A DNA stretch of 64,000 bases from Rugosimonospora africana (lineage in GTDB: Bacteria; Actinomycetota; Actinomycetes; Mycobacteriales; Micromonosporaceae): assembly GCF_016862975.1 (NCBI RefSeq), contig NZ_BONZ01000061.1, forward strand, positions 62,001 to 126,000, given 5' to 3'. The notes beneath the pieces are model-generated. The model searched no databases. It saw nothing but the letters and a program-made list of their open reading frames with translations, and was not told the DNA's origin. Below are positions 25,167 to 34,447 of the stretch, in pieces; the first letter of the stretch is position 1; each line of letters opens with the position of its first letter. The position numbers and the translations under genes were made by a program.

Positions 25167-26285
25167 TCAGCCGGACCCTTCGATCTTGGTGACGATGCCG
25201 TCGCTGGCGAAGAACTTGTCGTTCACCGCGCTCCAGCCGCCGAGCTGTTCGATCGTGGCGATCTTCTGCGGGTTGGGGAACGGATTGTTCGGGTCGTTCG
25301 CGCCCTCGACCGGGCCCGGGTTCGTACCGGTGATGACCGGCCGGAATCCCTTCTGCGCGAAGACCGTCTGGCCGTCGACGCTCTGCACGTAGTCGAGGAA
25401 GTTCTTCGCCGACGCCGACGCGTTCTTCGTCACCGCGGCCGGATTCTCGATCAGGAAGCTCTGCGCCGGTACCACGTAGTCGATCGACTGGCCGGCCTGG
25501 CGGGCGTCGATGGCCTCGTCCTCGTAGGAGATCAGTGCGTCGCCGGTGCCGGACGTGAACTGGGTCGTCGCGACCGCGCCGCTGGAGGCCCGGACGACCA
25601 CGTTCTTGAAGAACTTCGTCAGGTAGTCCTTCGCCTGCGCCTCGGTCCCGCCGTTCAGCAGCACGTGCTCGTAGGCGGCCAGGATGTTCCACTTGGCCGA
25701 GCCCGACGTGGCCGGGTCGGGGGTGACGATTTTGACGCCGGACTTGACCAGGTCATCCCAGCCGCAGATGTGCTTCGGGTTGCCCTTGCGGACCGCGATG
25801 ACCACCACCGAGTCCGAGACGAGCCCCTTCGTCGGGCCGGAGTCCCAGCCGTCGGCCACCTTCGACGGGACCAGCTTGGTCAGGTCGGACCCCACCGAGA
25901 AGCCGACATAGTCCGCCTTCTGCCCACCGGCGACGTTTTTGCTCTGCGTGCCGCTCGGGCCGTAGGAGGACTTGAACGTCACCCCGGAACCGGCCGGGGT
26001 CTTCTGGAAAGCCGAGCTGAGCGCGTCATAGGCCGGCTTCGGCACGGAGTAGGCGACGATGTTCACCGTGCCGCCGGCACTCGCCGCCGCTGGCGGCGCG
26101 GACGGCGCCGCGATCGTCGGCGACCAGTCGCCACTCGTGGTGGTCGGGCAGGTGAACGACCCCGCGCCGCCCCCCTGCGCGCCGGCCGTCGACGAAGAGG
26201 AGCAGGCGACCAGTCCCGTCATCGTGGCCAGTCCGGCGATGACCACCGCACCCGCCCGGGTGCGGCTCAATCCCACATTCAGCAC
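25167..26285 (-). CDS. sbp: Sulfate-binding lipoprotein
   Basis: A 372-residue lipoprotein of the sulfate/thiosulfate-binding class. It has a signal peptide with the lipobox LVAC (Cys28), then a Thr/Ser/Ala-rich linker of about 60 residues that is longer than usual. The folded domain begins at TVNIVAYSVPKPAY. Sulfate-site segments ADYVGFSVGSDLTKL, VVVIAVRKGNPKHI and TSGSAKWNILAAY are in order. The GTG at 26283-26285 is preferred: GAGGAG lies 6 bases upstream and it places the signal peptide correctly. First gene of the operon. Confidence 0.93.
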   Translation of the reverse strand: MLNVGLSRTRAGAVVIAGLATMTGLVACSSSSTAGAQGGGAGSFTCPTTTSGDWSPTIAAPSAPPAAASAGGTVNIVAYSVPKPAYDALSSAFQKTPAGSGVTFKSSYGPSGTQSKNVAGGQKADYVGFSVGSDLTKLVPSKVADGWDSGPTKGLVSDSVVVIAVRKGNPKHICGWDDLVKSGVKIVTPDPATSGSAKWNILAAYEHVLLNGGTEAQAKDYLTKFFKNVVVRASSGAVATTQFTSGTGDALISYEDEAIDARQAGQSIDYVVPAQSFLIENPAAVTKNASASAKNFLDYVQSVDGQTVFAQKGFRPVITGTNPGPVEGANDPNNPFPNPQKIATIEQLGGWSAVNDKFFASDGIVTKIEGSG

Positions 26286-26600
26286 GGATGCTCCTCTGTT
26301 GACGCATCTTTTCGATGTAGTCGATCGGGCTAGTAGAGAATAGCCCACGAGCAGCGGCTGGTCGCCTCCCCCGTATTCACGATGTGCACCACATCCGTAC
26401 GGCTCGCGCTCGCGTCGCCGTCACCCGGCCACGTCACACCGCCACGGCCACGGCCACGGCATTGGCAGCGGCAGCGGCAGCGGCAGATTTTGGCACCGCG
26501 GTGACTCCAGGCCAGCTGTCGGCTACCCGGCGCAACGTCAACGGCTCGGCGCGCGTGTCCTCCATGACTCGAAGCCAGAGATTCGACGGGGGGAATCGCG
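26286..26600. other. Divergent spacer between sbp and the O-antigen-ligase-like gene
   Basis: 315 bases. Near the sbp side is an inverted repeat GGGCTA-N8-TAGCCC (26327-26346), 42 bases before the sbp start, a possible operator of a sulfur regulator. Further right are hexamer runs: GCCACG three times (26441-26458) and GGCAGC about four times (26465-26487). A ribosome-binding GGGGGGAAT precedes the next gene. No convincing riboswitch or small gene was seen. Confidence 0.55.
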
Positions 26601-28100
26601 GTGACCGTTTCCGATGCCACGCGCCTTGCCCGGCCCGCGCCGGACCGGCCCGGCACCCTGCCTGCGGCCGTGCTCGCACTGCTGGCGGCGTTCGGCGTCG
26701 GCGTGGTCGCCCAGGGCGGTTACTACCCGCCCGGGCGGGTGGCGGTCACCGCGCTGGTGGCGGTCGGTCTGGTCGCGACCGTACCGGGACTGCGCCGGGG
26801 TGTACCCGCCTCCGCCGAAGACCCGCTCCGGCCGCGCCCGGCCTGGCCGAGGTCGCTCGCGGACGGGTGGCCGGTACCGGCGGCGTGCGCGGCGCTGGGC
26901 GGATGGGCACTGGTACGGGCCGGCAGCGCCGGCGGGTACCCGGCCGCGGCCGGTGCGGTGGCCACGCTGTTCTGTCTGGCCGGGGCGTTCCTGGTGCTGC
27001 GCGGTACCGGGCCGGATGTCGCCGAGCGCGTCGCCGGGGTGCTGGCCGGCGCCGGTGCGCTGGTCGCGGTGACCGTGTGGCTGGGGGTGGCCTGGCGGTT
27101 GCCGCGCTTCGCCGTCCCGGTGGACGCGCAGTTGTGGCGTGGCGCCGGCACGCTCACGTACCCGAACGCGGCCGCCGCGCTGCTGGTTCCGCTCGCCCTG
27201 CTGGCCGTCGCCGCGGAAACTGCGGCCGTACCGGGGACTACAGCCTCACCGGGGGCCGCGCCTCGGTCGCCTGCCCGCGTGGCCATCCGGTACCTGCTGC
27301 TGGTCGGGGTCGGCGCGACGCTGAGCCGGGCCGGGTTGCTGGCGCTGGCCGTCGGCCTGATCGTCCTCGCCGTGCTGGCCGGTGCGGCCGGCGTCGGCGA
27401 GACGGTCCGACGCGCGGCAGGCCCGGTCGTCGGTGCCGCCGTCGCGACCGCCGCGCTCGCGCCGTCCTTTCCGGTCCGGGCGCAGCCGCATCCGGTTCTG
27501 GCCGCCGCGGGCCTCCTCGCCGGTGCCGCCGTCGCGCTCGGTGCCGAGTTCCTGCCGCGCCGGGTGCGCGCCGCGGCCCTCACCGCCGCGGCGGTGCTGC
27601 TCGGTATCGCGGTCTCCAGCAGGCTCGGCACCGGCGCGGCTCAGGACTTCCTGCGCGACCGGTGGAGCCTGTCCTCGTCCGGGCGCAGCGGTGCCGCCGG
27701 TGCCGCCGTCGACCTGATCGCCGCCCGGCCGCTGACCGGTACCGGAATCGGTCAGGCGCGGTTCCTGTGGCGTACCCCGGACGGCAACGGGCAGATCGCG
27801 CTGTACGTCCACGACGAGTACCTGCAGACCCTGGTGGACCTCGGCGCGATCGGTCTCGCGCTGCTGCTCGCCCTGCTCGGCGCGATCGTGTTCACCGTGC
27901 GCCGCGGCCGGGCGTTCCCGCACCGGCCGGGAGTCCGGGCCGGTGCCGTCGCGGCACTCGCCGCACTCGCCGCACACAGCGGCTTCGACTTCCTGTGGCA
28001 CGTGGCGGTACTCCCGCTGTGCGCGGGGCTGTTCCTCGGCCTCGCCTCGCCGGCCACCGGAGGAACACCCGACACCTTTCACGAAGGGGAACCGGTATGA
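26601..28100 (+). CDS. O-antigen ligase/polymerase-like membrane protein
   Basis: A 499-residue protein with about a dozen hydrophobic helices. The Wzy_C-type signature sits in the last third: AARPLTGTGIGQARFLW, then VHDEYLQTLVDLGAIGLALL, and near the end HSGFDFLWHVAVLPL. Such proteins join oligosaccharides to a lipid or protein carrier or polymerise them, using a periplasmic loop. The GTG at 26601 follows GGGGGGAAT. There are no polysaccharide genes around it; its only partner is the small secreted protein whose ATG overlaps its stop, so the two probably work together. Confidence 0.8.
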   Translation: MTVSDATRLARPAPDRPGTLPAAVLALLAAFGVGVVAQGGYYPPGRVAVTALVAVGLVATVPGLRRGVPASAEDPLRPRPAWPRSLADGWPVPAACAALGGWALVRAGSAGGYPAAAGAVATLFCLAGAFLVLRGTGPDVAERVAGVLAGAGALVAVTVWLGVAWRLPRFAVPVDAQLWRGAGTLTYPNAAAALLVPLALLAVAAETAAVPGTTASPGAAPRSPARVAIRYLLLVGVGATLSRAGLLALAVGLIVLAVLAGAAGVGETVRRAAGPVVGAAVATAALAPSFPVRAQPHPVLAAAGLLAGAAVALGAEFLPRRVRAAALTAAAVLLGIAVSSRLGTGAAQDFLRDRWSLSSSGRSGAAGAAVDLIAARPLTGTGIGQARFLWRTPDGNGQIALYVHDEYLQTLVDLGAIGLALLLALLGAIVFTVRRGRAFPHRPGVRAGAVAALAALAAHSGFDFLWHVAVLPLCAGLFLGLASPATGGTPDTFHEGEPV

Positions 28101-28597
28101 AGCTCAACCGCCCGGCCTGGCTCGGCACGTCTGCCGCCGCGCCGCGACCCAGACCAGTCGCCCGTCGACGCACGCAACTGCTCGCCGCCGGCGCCATCGG
28201 CGTGGGCGCGGTGATCGCCTTCGCCCTGCCCGCGGGCGCCGCCGTGGTCAACCAGTCGCCGCCCGCGCCGGTACTGAAGCTCGGCAAGACCGCCACCCTG
28301 GAAGCCAACGGCGCGGTGGTCTTCGCACCGGTCACGATCACCTGCCCGGCCGGAACGAGCCAGTACCTGACGGTCGCGGTCACCGAGAACGTCGCGGGCG
28401 GGTTCATCGCCAGCGGTGCGGCCAGCCTCGACGTCGACTGCACCGGCCAGTCGCAGACAGTCCGCCTGGCGGTGACGCCGACCCAGCGCGCGTTCACGAA
28501 GGGTGTCGCGTTCGGCCAGGCGAGCATCGACGTCTGCGGCCCGTACTCCTGCAAGCCCTTGAGGGACCAGCACGAGATCCAGATCGTCAAGTCGTAA
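28097..28597 (+). CDS. Secreted protein of unknown function, coupled to the ligase-like gene
   Basis: A 166-residue protein with an N-terminal signal sequence: a long Arg-rich head (residues 1-26), a hydrophobic core LLAAGAIGVGAVIAFALPAGA and a probable cleavage site after AGA. The mature part (about 115 residues) has two Cys pairs (TITCPAG, VDCTG, DVCGPYSCK) and reads like a small beta-sandwich. No family is recognised. The ATG shares an ATGA overlap with the upstream stop. The Arg-rich head is encoded by copy 4 of the dispersed palindrome. Confidence 0.7.
   Translation: MKLNRPAWLGTSAAAPRPRPVARRRTQLLAAGAIGVGAVIAFALPAGAAVVNQSPPAPVLKLGKTATLEANGAVVFAPVTITCPAGTSQYLTVAVTENVAGGFIASGAASLDVDCTGQSQTVRLAVTPTQRAFTKGVAFGQASIDVCGPYSCKPLRDQHEIQIVKS
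28114..28160. repeat. Dispersed palindromic element, copy 4, inside a signal-peptide region
   Basis: CCTGGCTCGGCACGTCTG at the left and CGACCCAGACCAGTCG at the right, same orientation as copy 1. It is read in frame as residues 7-21 of the secreted protein. Confidence 0.75.
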
Positions 28598-28743
28598 CAT
28601 CACCCACCTGGCGGGGCGCGGGCCGATCCACGGTCCGCGCCTCCGGCGTACCGGCGGCACGCGGCGGCGAAGCACAGTCACCAGCCGTGCGGCATCCACC
28701 CCTTGACCGGCCCTCAACTGTCCTCTCGGGCGGGTGGTACGTG

Positions 28744-28780
28744 CTGTGCCACGAGCCGTCGAGGCCGTAGGGTGGCACAG
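28744..28780. promoter_or_regulatory. Perfect inverted repeat before arsR
   Basis: CTGTGCCAC at 28744-28752 and GTGGCACAG at 28772-28780, 19 bases apart, ending 24 bases before the ArsR start codon. A similar half-site GTGGTACGTG lies just upstream. It may be an ArsR operator pair, or a hairpin in the leader. Confidence 0.5.
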
Positions 28781-28804
28781 ACGCCGCCGACGAGAGGGGG
28801 GACC

Positions 28805-29167
28805 GTGACACTCGTAACCGTCACCAGCCAACCGGTGGGTGGCGAGGAGATGACGCCGGAGCTGCTACAGACCGCGGCCGGCATGTTCGGCATGCTCGCC
28901 GCCACCGTCCGGCTGCACATCGTGTGGTTGCTCGCGCACGGCGAACGGGACGTCGGTTCGCTGGCCGAGGAGGTCGGCGCGACCGCTCAGGTGGTCAGCC
29001 AGCATCTGGCCAAGCTGCGACTGGCCGGGCTGGTGCACGCCCGTCGTGAGGGCCGGCGGCAGGTCTACCTGGTGGACGACCGGCACCTGGTGATGATGGT
29101 CCGGGAGATGGTGGCACACCTGCAGGGCGACGCGCTCCAGGGAGGGGCACGTGGCGTCAGCGCCTGA
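28805..29167 (+). CDS. ArsR-family metal-responsive repressor
   Basis: A 120-residue winged-helix regulator. DNA-binding part: DVGSLAEEVGATAQVVSQHL then AKLRLAGLVHARREGRRQVYLV. The C-terminal helix carries Asp92-x-His94-x10-His105, the alpha-5 metal site spacing of SmtB/CzrA proteins; the usual fourth ligand three residues later is Gly here. There are no cysteines, so arsenite sensing is unlikely. The GTG is preceded by GAGGGGGG. Its end overlaps the P-type ATPase gene by 17 bases, so it most likely controls that transporter according to a metal ion. Confidence 0.88.
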   Translation: MTLVTVTSQPVGGEEMTPELLQTAAGMFGMLAATVRLHIVWLLAHGERDVGSLAEEVGATAQVVSQHLAKLRLAGLVHARREGRRQVYLVDDRHLVMMVREMVAHLQGDALQGGARGVSA

Positions 29168-31859
29168 CCTGGCGCCGATGACCGCTTCGCCCACGGCAGA
29201 CCAGCCGATCGCACCATCGAGTCCGTTGCCCGCTGTGCCCGCACGGCTGCACCGGCTCGCGGCCATGTCGCCGCTGCAGGTCCTGCGCCTGGTCGACTCC
29301 TCGCTGTCCGGACTCGACGAGCCGCAGGCGCAGTTGCGGGCGCAGCGCGACGGGGAAAACGGGCCGGCCGCGCAGCGCCCGTACGGTTGGCCGCAACGGC
29401 TGCGGCGCGCGATGGTCAACCCGTTCGTGCTCATCCTGTTCTGCCTCGCCGCGGTGTCGGCCGCCACCGAGGACCTGCCCGCCGCGGCTGTCATCATCAC
29501 GCTCGCCGCGATCAGCTGCGTCCTGCAGGTCCGTCAGGAGCAGCGGGCCGACCAGGCGGTGGCCACGCTGCGCGCGATGGTGGCGCGGACCGCCACGGTG
29601 GTCCGGCGCGCCCGGCCCGGTGGCCGGTCCGTGGCTCGCGAGGTGCCCACCGATCATCTGGTACCGGGCGATGTTGTGCGCCTGGCCGCGGGCGAACTGG
29701 TACCGGCCGACATCCGGCTGCTGCGCTCCGGCGACCTGATGGTCAACCAGGCGCTGCTGACCGGCGAGTCGTTGCCCGCGTTCAAACACGCCACACTGGA
29801 CGGTCTCGAGGTCCACGACGCAGCCGGGCATTCCCGCCATCCGGCGACCCTGTTCGACGACCCTCGGCTGTGCCTGCTGGGCAGCATGGTCATCGGCGGC
29901 TCGGGCACCGGCGTGGTGGTCGGGACCGGTACCGACACCTATGTCGGCGAGACCCGGCGGAGCCTGCCCCCGCGCGGTGAGACGGCGTTCGACCGCGGCG
30001 TCCGCGGCGTCTCGCGCACGCTCATCCGGGTGATGCTCGCCGCCGCGCCCGCGGTGCTCGCGGTCAACGCGCTCGCCCGGGAAAACTGGCCGCAGGCGTT
30101 CCTGTTCGCGATGTCGGTCGCGGTCGGGCTCACCCCGGAGATGCTGCCCGTGGTGACCACGACCGTGCTGGCCCGCGCCGCGGCCCTGCTGCGGGCGCGC
30201 GGGCTGATCGTCAAGCGGCTGCCCGCGATCCACAACCTGGGCGCGATGGACGTGCTGTGCACGGACAAGACCGGGACGCTGACCCAGAATCGCACCACGG
30301 TCGCCTGCCACCTCGACCCGGCCGGCGTCTCCGACCGGTCGGTGCTCGGCTGGGCCGCCCTCAACAGCCAGATCAACGCCGACCGGCTCGGACCGCTGTT
30401 CTGCGACCCGCTCGACGAGGCGCTGATTCGCCGGGCCGACGAGCTGGGCCTGCGGATCGACGACGGGCTGTCGCCGGTCGAGGCGTTCGGCTTCGACGTG
30501 GCGCGCCGGCGGGCCACCGTGGTGGTACGCCGGACCGCCGTGCCGGGCGCGGACACCGTGATCACCAAGGGCGCGGTCGAGGAGGTACTCGACTGCTGCA
30601 CCTGGGTACGATCCGGCGGGGTCGACCGTCCACTGTCACCGGACGAACGGCTCCGCCTCGACGAACTGGCCGCCTCGCTGTACGACGCCGGGGTGCGGTT
30701 GCTGGCGGTCGCCATCGGTGACCGGTACGGCCGGCGTGGCGCGGTCGGCGAGCGGGACATGACGCTGATCGGGTTCATCGGCCTGCGCGACGACCTGCGC
30801 AACGGTGTGCCGTCGGCGCTGGCGGCGCTGGCCGGCCAGGGGGTGAGCGTCAAGCTGGTCACCGGCGACCATCCGCAGGTCGCGGCGCGGATCTGCCGGG
30901 AGGCCGGGCTGCCGCCGGGCAGGCCGGTACGCGGCAGCGAACTGGACCCGCTGGACGACGCCGCGCTCGCCGACCTCGCCGAACGCACCACGATCTTCGC
31001 GCGGGTCGACCCGCACCAGAAGGCGCGCATCGTCACCGCCCTGCGCAGCCGCGGGCACACGGTGGGATACCTGGGCGACGGGCTCAACGACGCGTCCGCG
31101 CTGCGCGCCGCCGACGTCGGGGTGTGCGTGGAGAACGCGGCGCCGGTCGCCCGCGCGTCGGCCGATGTGATCATGGCCAGCAAGGATCTGGCCACGCTCA
31201 GCGGCGCGCTCGGGCTGTCCCGCCGCGCGTTCGTGAACATCATCAAACACATCAAGATCACGGTGTCGTCGAACGTCGGCAACGTCACCGCGGTGGTGGC
31301 CGCCGGAGCGCTGCTGCCGTTCCTGCCGATGTTGCCGCTGCAGATCCTGGTGCAGAACCTGCTGTTCGACGTCTCCCAGCTCTGCCTCGCCTTTGACCGC
31401 GCCGACGATGGCGGCAACAGCCGGCCGCGCACGTTCGACAGCGGCGACCTGCTGCGGTTCGTGGTCTGCTTCGGCATCCTCAACTCGCTCGCCGACCTGG
31501 CCACGTTCGCGGCGCTGCGGCACGTGCTCGGCGCCCACCTGAGCCCGTCGGCTCAGGTGCTGTTCCACACCGGCTGGTTCGTGGAAAACCTGCTCACCCA
31601 GGTCCTCGCGGTGCACCTGCTGCGCAGTGACGGCAGCCTGCGCCGGTGGTCGTGGGCGAGCCGCCCGGTCCTGGTGGCCTCGCTCGCGATCGTGGTGGCC
31701 AGCCTGGCGCTCACCGCCGGGCCATTCGCCGGGATACTCGGCTTCCGGGCCCTGCCGCCGGCCTACTTCGGCTGGCTGGCCGTGGTGCTGGCCGCGTTCT
31801 GCGTGACCACGCTCGCCGGCAAGTTCGCCTACCAGCGGGCGGTACGCAGCTGGCTGTGA
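29151..31859 (+). CDS. P-type ATPase, magnesium-transport (type IIIB, MgtA-like)
   Basis: A 902-residue P-type ATPase. Phosphorylation motif CTDKTGTLTQ with Asp372; actuator LLTGESLP (204-209); hinge GDGLNDASAL with Asp643; ion-site helix with TPEMLPVVTT, the form found in MgtA/MgtB. No heavy-metal CPC motif or N-terminal metal domain. The C-terminal helices include LPLQILVQNLLFDVSQL, also typical of Mg2+ ATPases. It would import Mg2+ (or a related divalent ion) at the cost of ATP. The start is a GTG inside the end of the ArsR gene. Mg2+ ATPases are not usually paired with an ArsR of the alpha-5 type. Confidence 0.9.
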   Translation: MASAPDLAPMTASPTADQPIAPSSPLPAVPARLHRLAAMSPLQVLRLVDSSLSGLDEPQAQLRAQRDGENGPAAQRPYGWPQRLRRAMVNPFVLILFCLAAVSAATEDLPAAAVIITLAAISCVLQVRQEQRADQAVATLRAMVARTATVVRRARPGGRSVAREVPTDHLVPGDVVRLAAGELVPADIRLLRSGDLMVNQALLTGESLPAFKHATLDGLEVHDAAGHSRHPATLFDDPRLCLLGSMVIGGSGTGVVVGTGTDTYVGETRRSLPPRGETAFDRGVRGVSRTLIRVMLAAAPAVLAVNALARENWPQAFLFAMSVAVGLTPEMLPVVTTTVLARAAALLRARGLIVKRLPAIHNLGAMDVLCTDKTGTLTQNRTTVACHLDPAGVSDRSVLGWAALNSQINADRLGPLFCDPLDEALIRRADELGLRIDDGLSPVEAFGFDVARRRATVVVRRTAVPGADTVITKGAVEEVLDCCTWVRSGGVDRPLSPDERLRLDELAASLYDAGVRLLAVAIGDRYGRRGAVGERDMTLIGFIGLRDDLRNGVPSALAALAGQGVSVKLVTGDHPQVAARICREAGLPPGRPVRGSELDPLDDAALADLAERTTIFARVDPHQKARIVTALRSRGHTVGYLGDGLNDASALRAADVGVCVENAAPVARASADVIMASKDLATLSGALGLSRRAFVNIIKHIKITVSSNVGNVTAVVAAGALLPFLPMLPLQILVQNLLFDVSQLCLAFDRADDGGNSRPRTFDSGDLLRFVVCFGILNSLADLATFAALRHVLGAHLSPSAQVLFHTGWFVENLLTQVLAVHLLRSDGSLRRWSWASRPVLVASLAIVVASLALTAGPFAGILGFRALPPAYFGWLAVVLAAFCVTTLAGKFAYQRAVRSWL

Positions 31860-31884
31860 CAGGCCGACGGGTGCCGGCGCGGCG

Positions 31885-31923
31885 CGACCCGTCCCGAACG
31901 CGGACAGCGCTCGGGACGGGTCG
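31885..31923. terminator. Bidirectional terminator hairpin
   Basis: CGACCCGTCCCGA (31885-31897) and TCGGGACGGGTCG (31911-31923), a perfect 13-bp stem with a 13-base loop between the convergent ATPase and CBS genes. Confidence 0.85.
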
Positions 31924-31933
31924 GGACCCGTGG

Positions 31934-32353
31934 TCAGGAGTTCGGGTCGGCAGAGGAGATCTCCGACAGCATCGACGTCTCGTCCCGATCGATCGCGATC
32001 TCGCCCAGCGAGAGCACGCCAACGAGCTTGCCGTCGTCGACCACCGGAAGCCGCCGGATCGCCGCCTTGCGCATCAGCGTCTTGGCCTGCTTCACCTCGT
32101 CCTCCGGCCGCACGGTCACCAGGTCGGTGCTGCAGATCTGGCCGACGGTCATGTTGCCGGGCTGTGCGGTCTCGGCGACGGCCCGCACCACGATGTCGCG
32201 GTCGGTCACGATGCCGACCGGCTTCATGGCGTCCACCACGATCACGTCACCGATGTCGGCATCCCGCATCAGCCTCGCGGCCTCGGCCAGAGTGGCGTTC
32301 GACTGTACCGTCACGGCCGAGTCCACCATGATTTCCTGTACCAGCTGTGCCAT
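31934..32353 (-). CDS. CBS-domain pair protein
   Basis: A 139-residue protein made of two CBS domains. Each has the G-I-V-[ST]-D-R-D or G-V-L-S-L segment: VGIVTDRDIVVRAV in the first and LVGVLSLGEIAI in the second, with MRDADIGDVIVVD and MRKAAIRRLPVVDD before them. Such pairs bind adenosine nucleotides as energy sensors. It is a paralogue of the protein at 55954; both end in a P-N-S motif. The ATG lies at 32351-32353. It stands alone between the P-type ATPase and the methyltransferase gene. Confidence 0.9.
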   Translation of the reverse strand: MAQLVQEIMVDSAVTVQSNATLAEAARLMRDADIGDVIVVDAMKPVGIVTDRDIVVRAVAETAQPGNMTVGQICSTDLVTVRPEDEVKQAKTLMRKAAIRRLPVVDDGKLVGVLSLGEIAIDRDETSMLSEISSADPNS

Positions 32354-32433
32354 GGCTACCCCCTCTTGATGTCACTCTGAGGGCGTACCCCTGGCACCTA
32401 CCCACAAACGGATCTTGGCCGATCCCGGGCCGG

Positions 32434-33111
32434 CTACCGGCCCTGGCGCTCCGGCTGTCCGGAACGCCCCGGCAGCTCCCACACCGAGGTGCGCCTGACC
32501 CGCACGCCCTCCAGCACCCGGGGAACCGGCACCTCGTAGGTGGCCGCGAGCGCGAACAGTTCCCGCCGCAGGAACTTGCGCTCCGGGTCGCCGGCGAACA
32601 CCCGGCCGCCCCGCCGGGCCACCCGCCGCAGGAAATCGGTCATCCGGTCGGACATCGCCTTGCTGTAGAAGGCGTCCCCGGCGAGGACGACGTCGAAGCC
32701 GGCCCCGTCGCCGTCAATGACATCGGCCACCACGCCTTCGACGCTCACCGCGTTCGCCTCCGCGTTGCAGCCGACCGCGGCCACCGCCAGCGGATCGATG
32801 TCGACCGCCCGGACGTGGACGGCACCGGCCCGCGCCGCCGCGATGGCCACCAGCCCGGACCCGGTGGCCACGTCCAGCACCCGCCGCCCGGCGACCGTGT
32901 CGGGGTTGTCGAGCAGGTACCGGGCCAGCGCCTGCCCACCGGCCCAGGCGAACGCCCAGAACGGCGGCGGCTGGTCGCTGTGGTACTCCCCCTCGGACAG
33001 CTCCCAGAGCCCGATCGGCTCGTCGGCCTGCCGCAGCCGGATCTCGGGGACGAACGCGACCGGGGCAAGCGCGGTATTGGCCGTGACGAAGGCGATCTGA
33101 TCGGCGTGCAC
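32434..33111 (-). CDS. Class I SAM-dependent methyltransferase (protein/small-molecule type)
   Basis: A 225-residue Rossmann methyltransferase. Motif I is VLDVATGSGLVAIAAARAG; the acidic end of strand 2 is VRAVDIDPLAV; motif IV region is DVVLAGDAFYSKAM. The N-terminal helix with PIGLWELSEGEY and PPFWAFAWAGGQALARYLL matches the nicotinamide N-methyltransferase/ETFB-lysine methyltransferase class. The substrate is unknown. A GTG at 33109-33111 is chosen since the family begins shortly before FVTANTALAPV; the upstream in-frame extension is made of 14-bp repeats. Confidence 0.85.
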   Translation of the reverse strand: MHADQIAFVTANTALAPVAFVPEIRLRQADEPIGLWELSEGEYHSDQPPPFWAFAWAGGQALARYLLDNPDTVAGRRVLDVATGSGLVAIAAARAGAVHVRAVDIDPLAVAAVGCNAEANAVSVEGVVADVIDGDGAGFDVVLAGDAFYSKAMSDRMTDFLRRVARRGGRVFAGDPERKFLRRELFALAATYEVPVPRVLEGVRVRRTSVWELPGRSGQPERQGR

Positions 33112-33172
33112 GGTCCGAATTCTCCCGCCTCGCCCCGCTGCGGTGGCGGCGGGGTCGCGGCGCCGGGTCACG

Positions 33173-33228
33173 GCCGTCGGGCCACAGCCGTCGGGCCACA
33201 GCCGCCGGGTCGCGGCCATCGGGTCCGG
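33173..33228. repeat. 14-bp tandem repeat, four copies
   Basis: Units start at 33173, 33187, 33201 and 33215. The first two are identical (GCCGTCGGGCCACA) and the last two diverge. It lies in the divergent spacer between the methyltransferase and lipoprotein genes. Confidence 0.85.
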
Positions 33229-33343
33229 CCGGCCGGCGGGCCGGTCGCTGATCGGGCGGCGCGCGATTAATCCGGCCCGCACGGGTAACGCGGACGGGGA
33301 AGAAGTCCCGTTTGTCGGGGACCGCCTGACCGGCGTGGTACAC

Positions 33344-33393
33344 GACTGATCTGGGTCGTGGCGCGGCGTCAGACGCGCCGAGCCAGACTAGTC
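33344..33393. repeat. Dispersed palindromic element, copy 5
   Basis: Starts GACTGATCTGGGTCGTGG and ends GCCGAGCCAGACTAGTC; same orientation as copy 3. It ends just before the ribosome-binding site of the lipoprotein gene. Confidence 0.8.
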
Positions 33394-33414
33394 GGAACCG
33401 GGAAAGGAGCGGAC

Positions 33415-34401
<987 letters not shown>

Positions 34402-34447
34402 CCCGACCACCTCGACGGTCGCCGCGCCGTCGTGAGAGCCTGGCCGG

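Noticed and set aside
28598-28804. M-box or other Mg2+ riboswitch before the arsR-mgtA pair
   Set aside because: No M-box-like stem set was found; only the 9-bp inverted repeat stands out.
33358-33414. Earlier GTG start of the lipoprotein gene
   Set aside because: It falls inside palindrome copy 5, and the GTG at 33415 has AAAGGAG and gives a proper lipoprotein signal.
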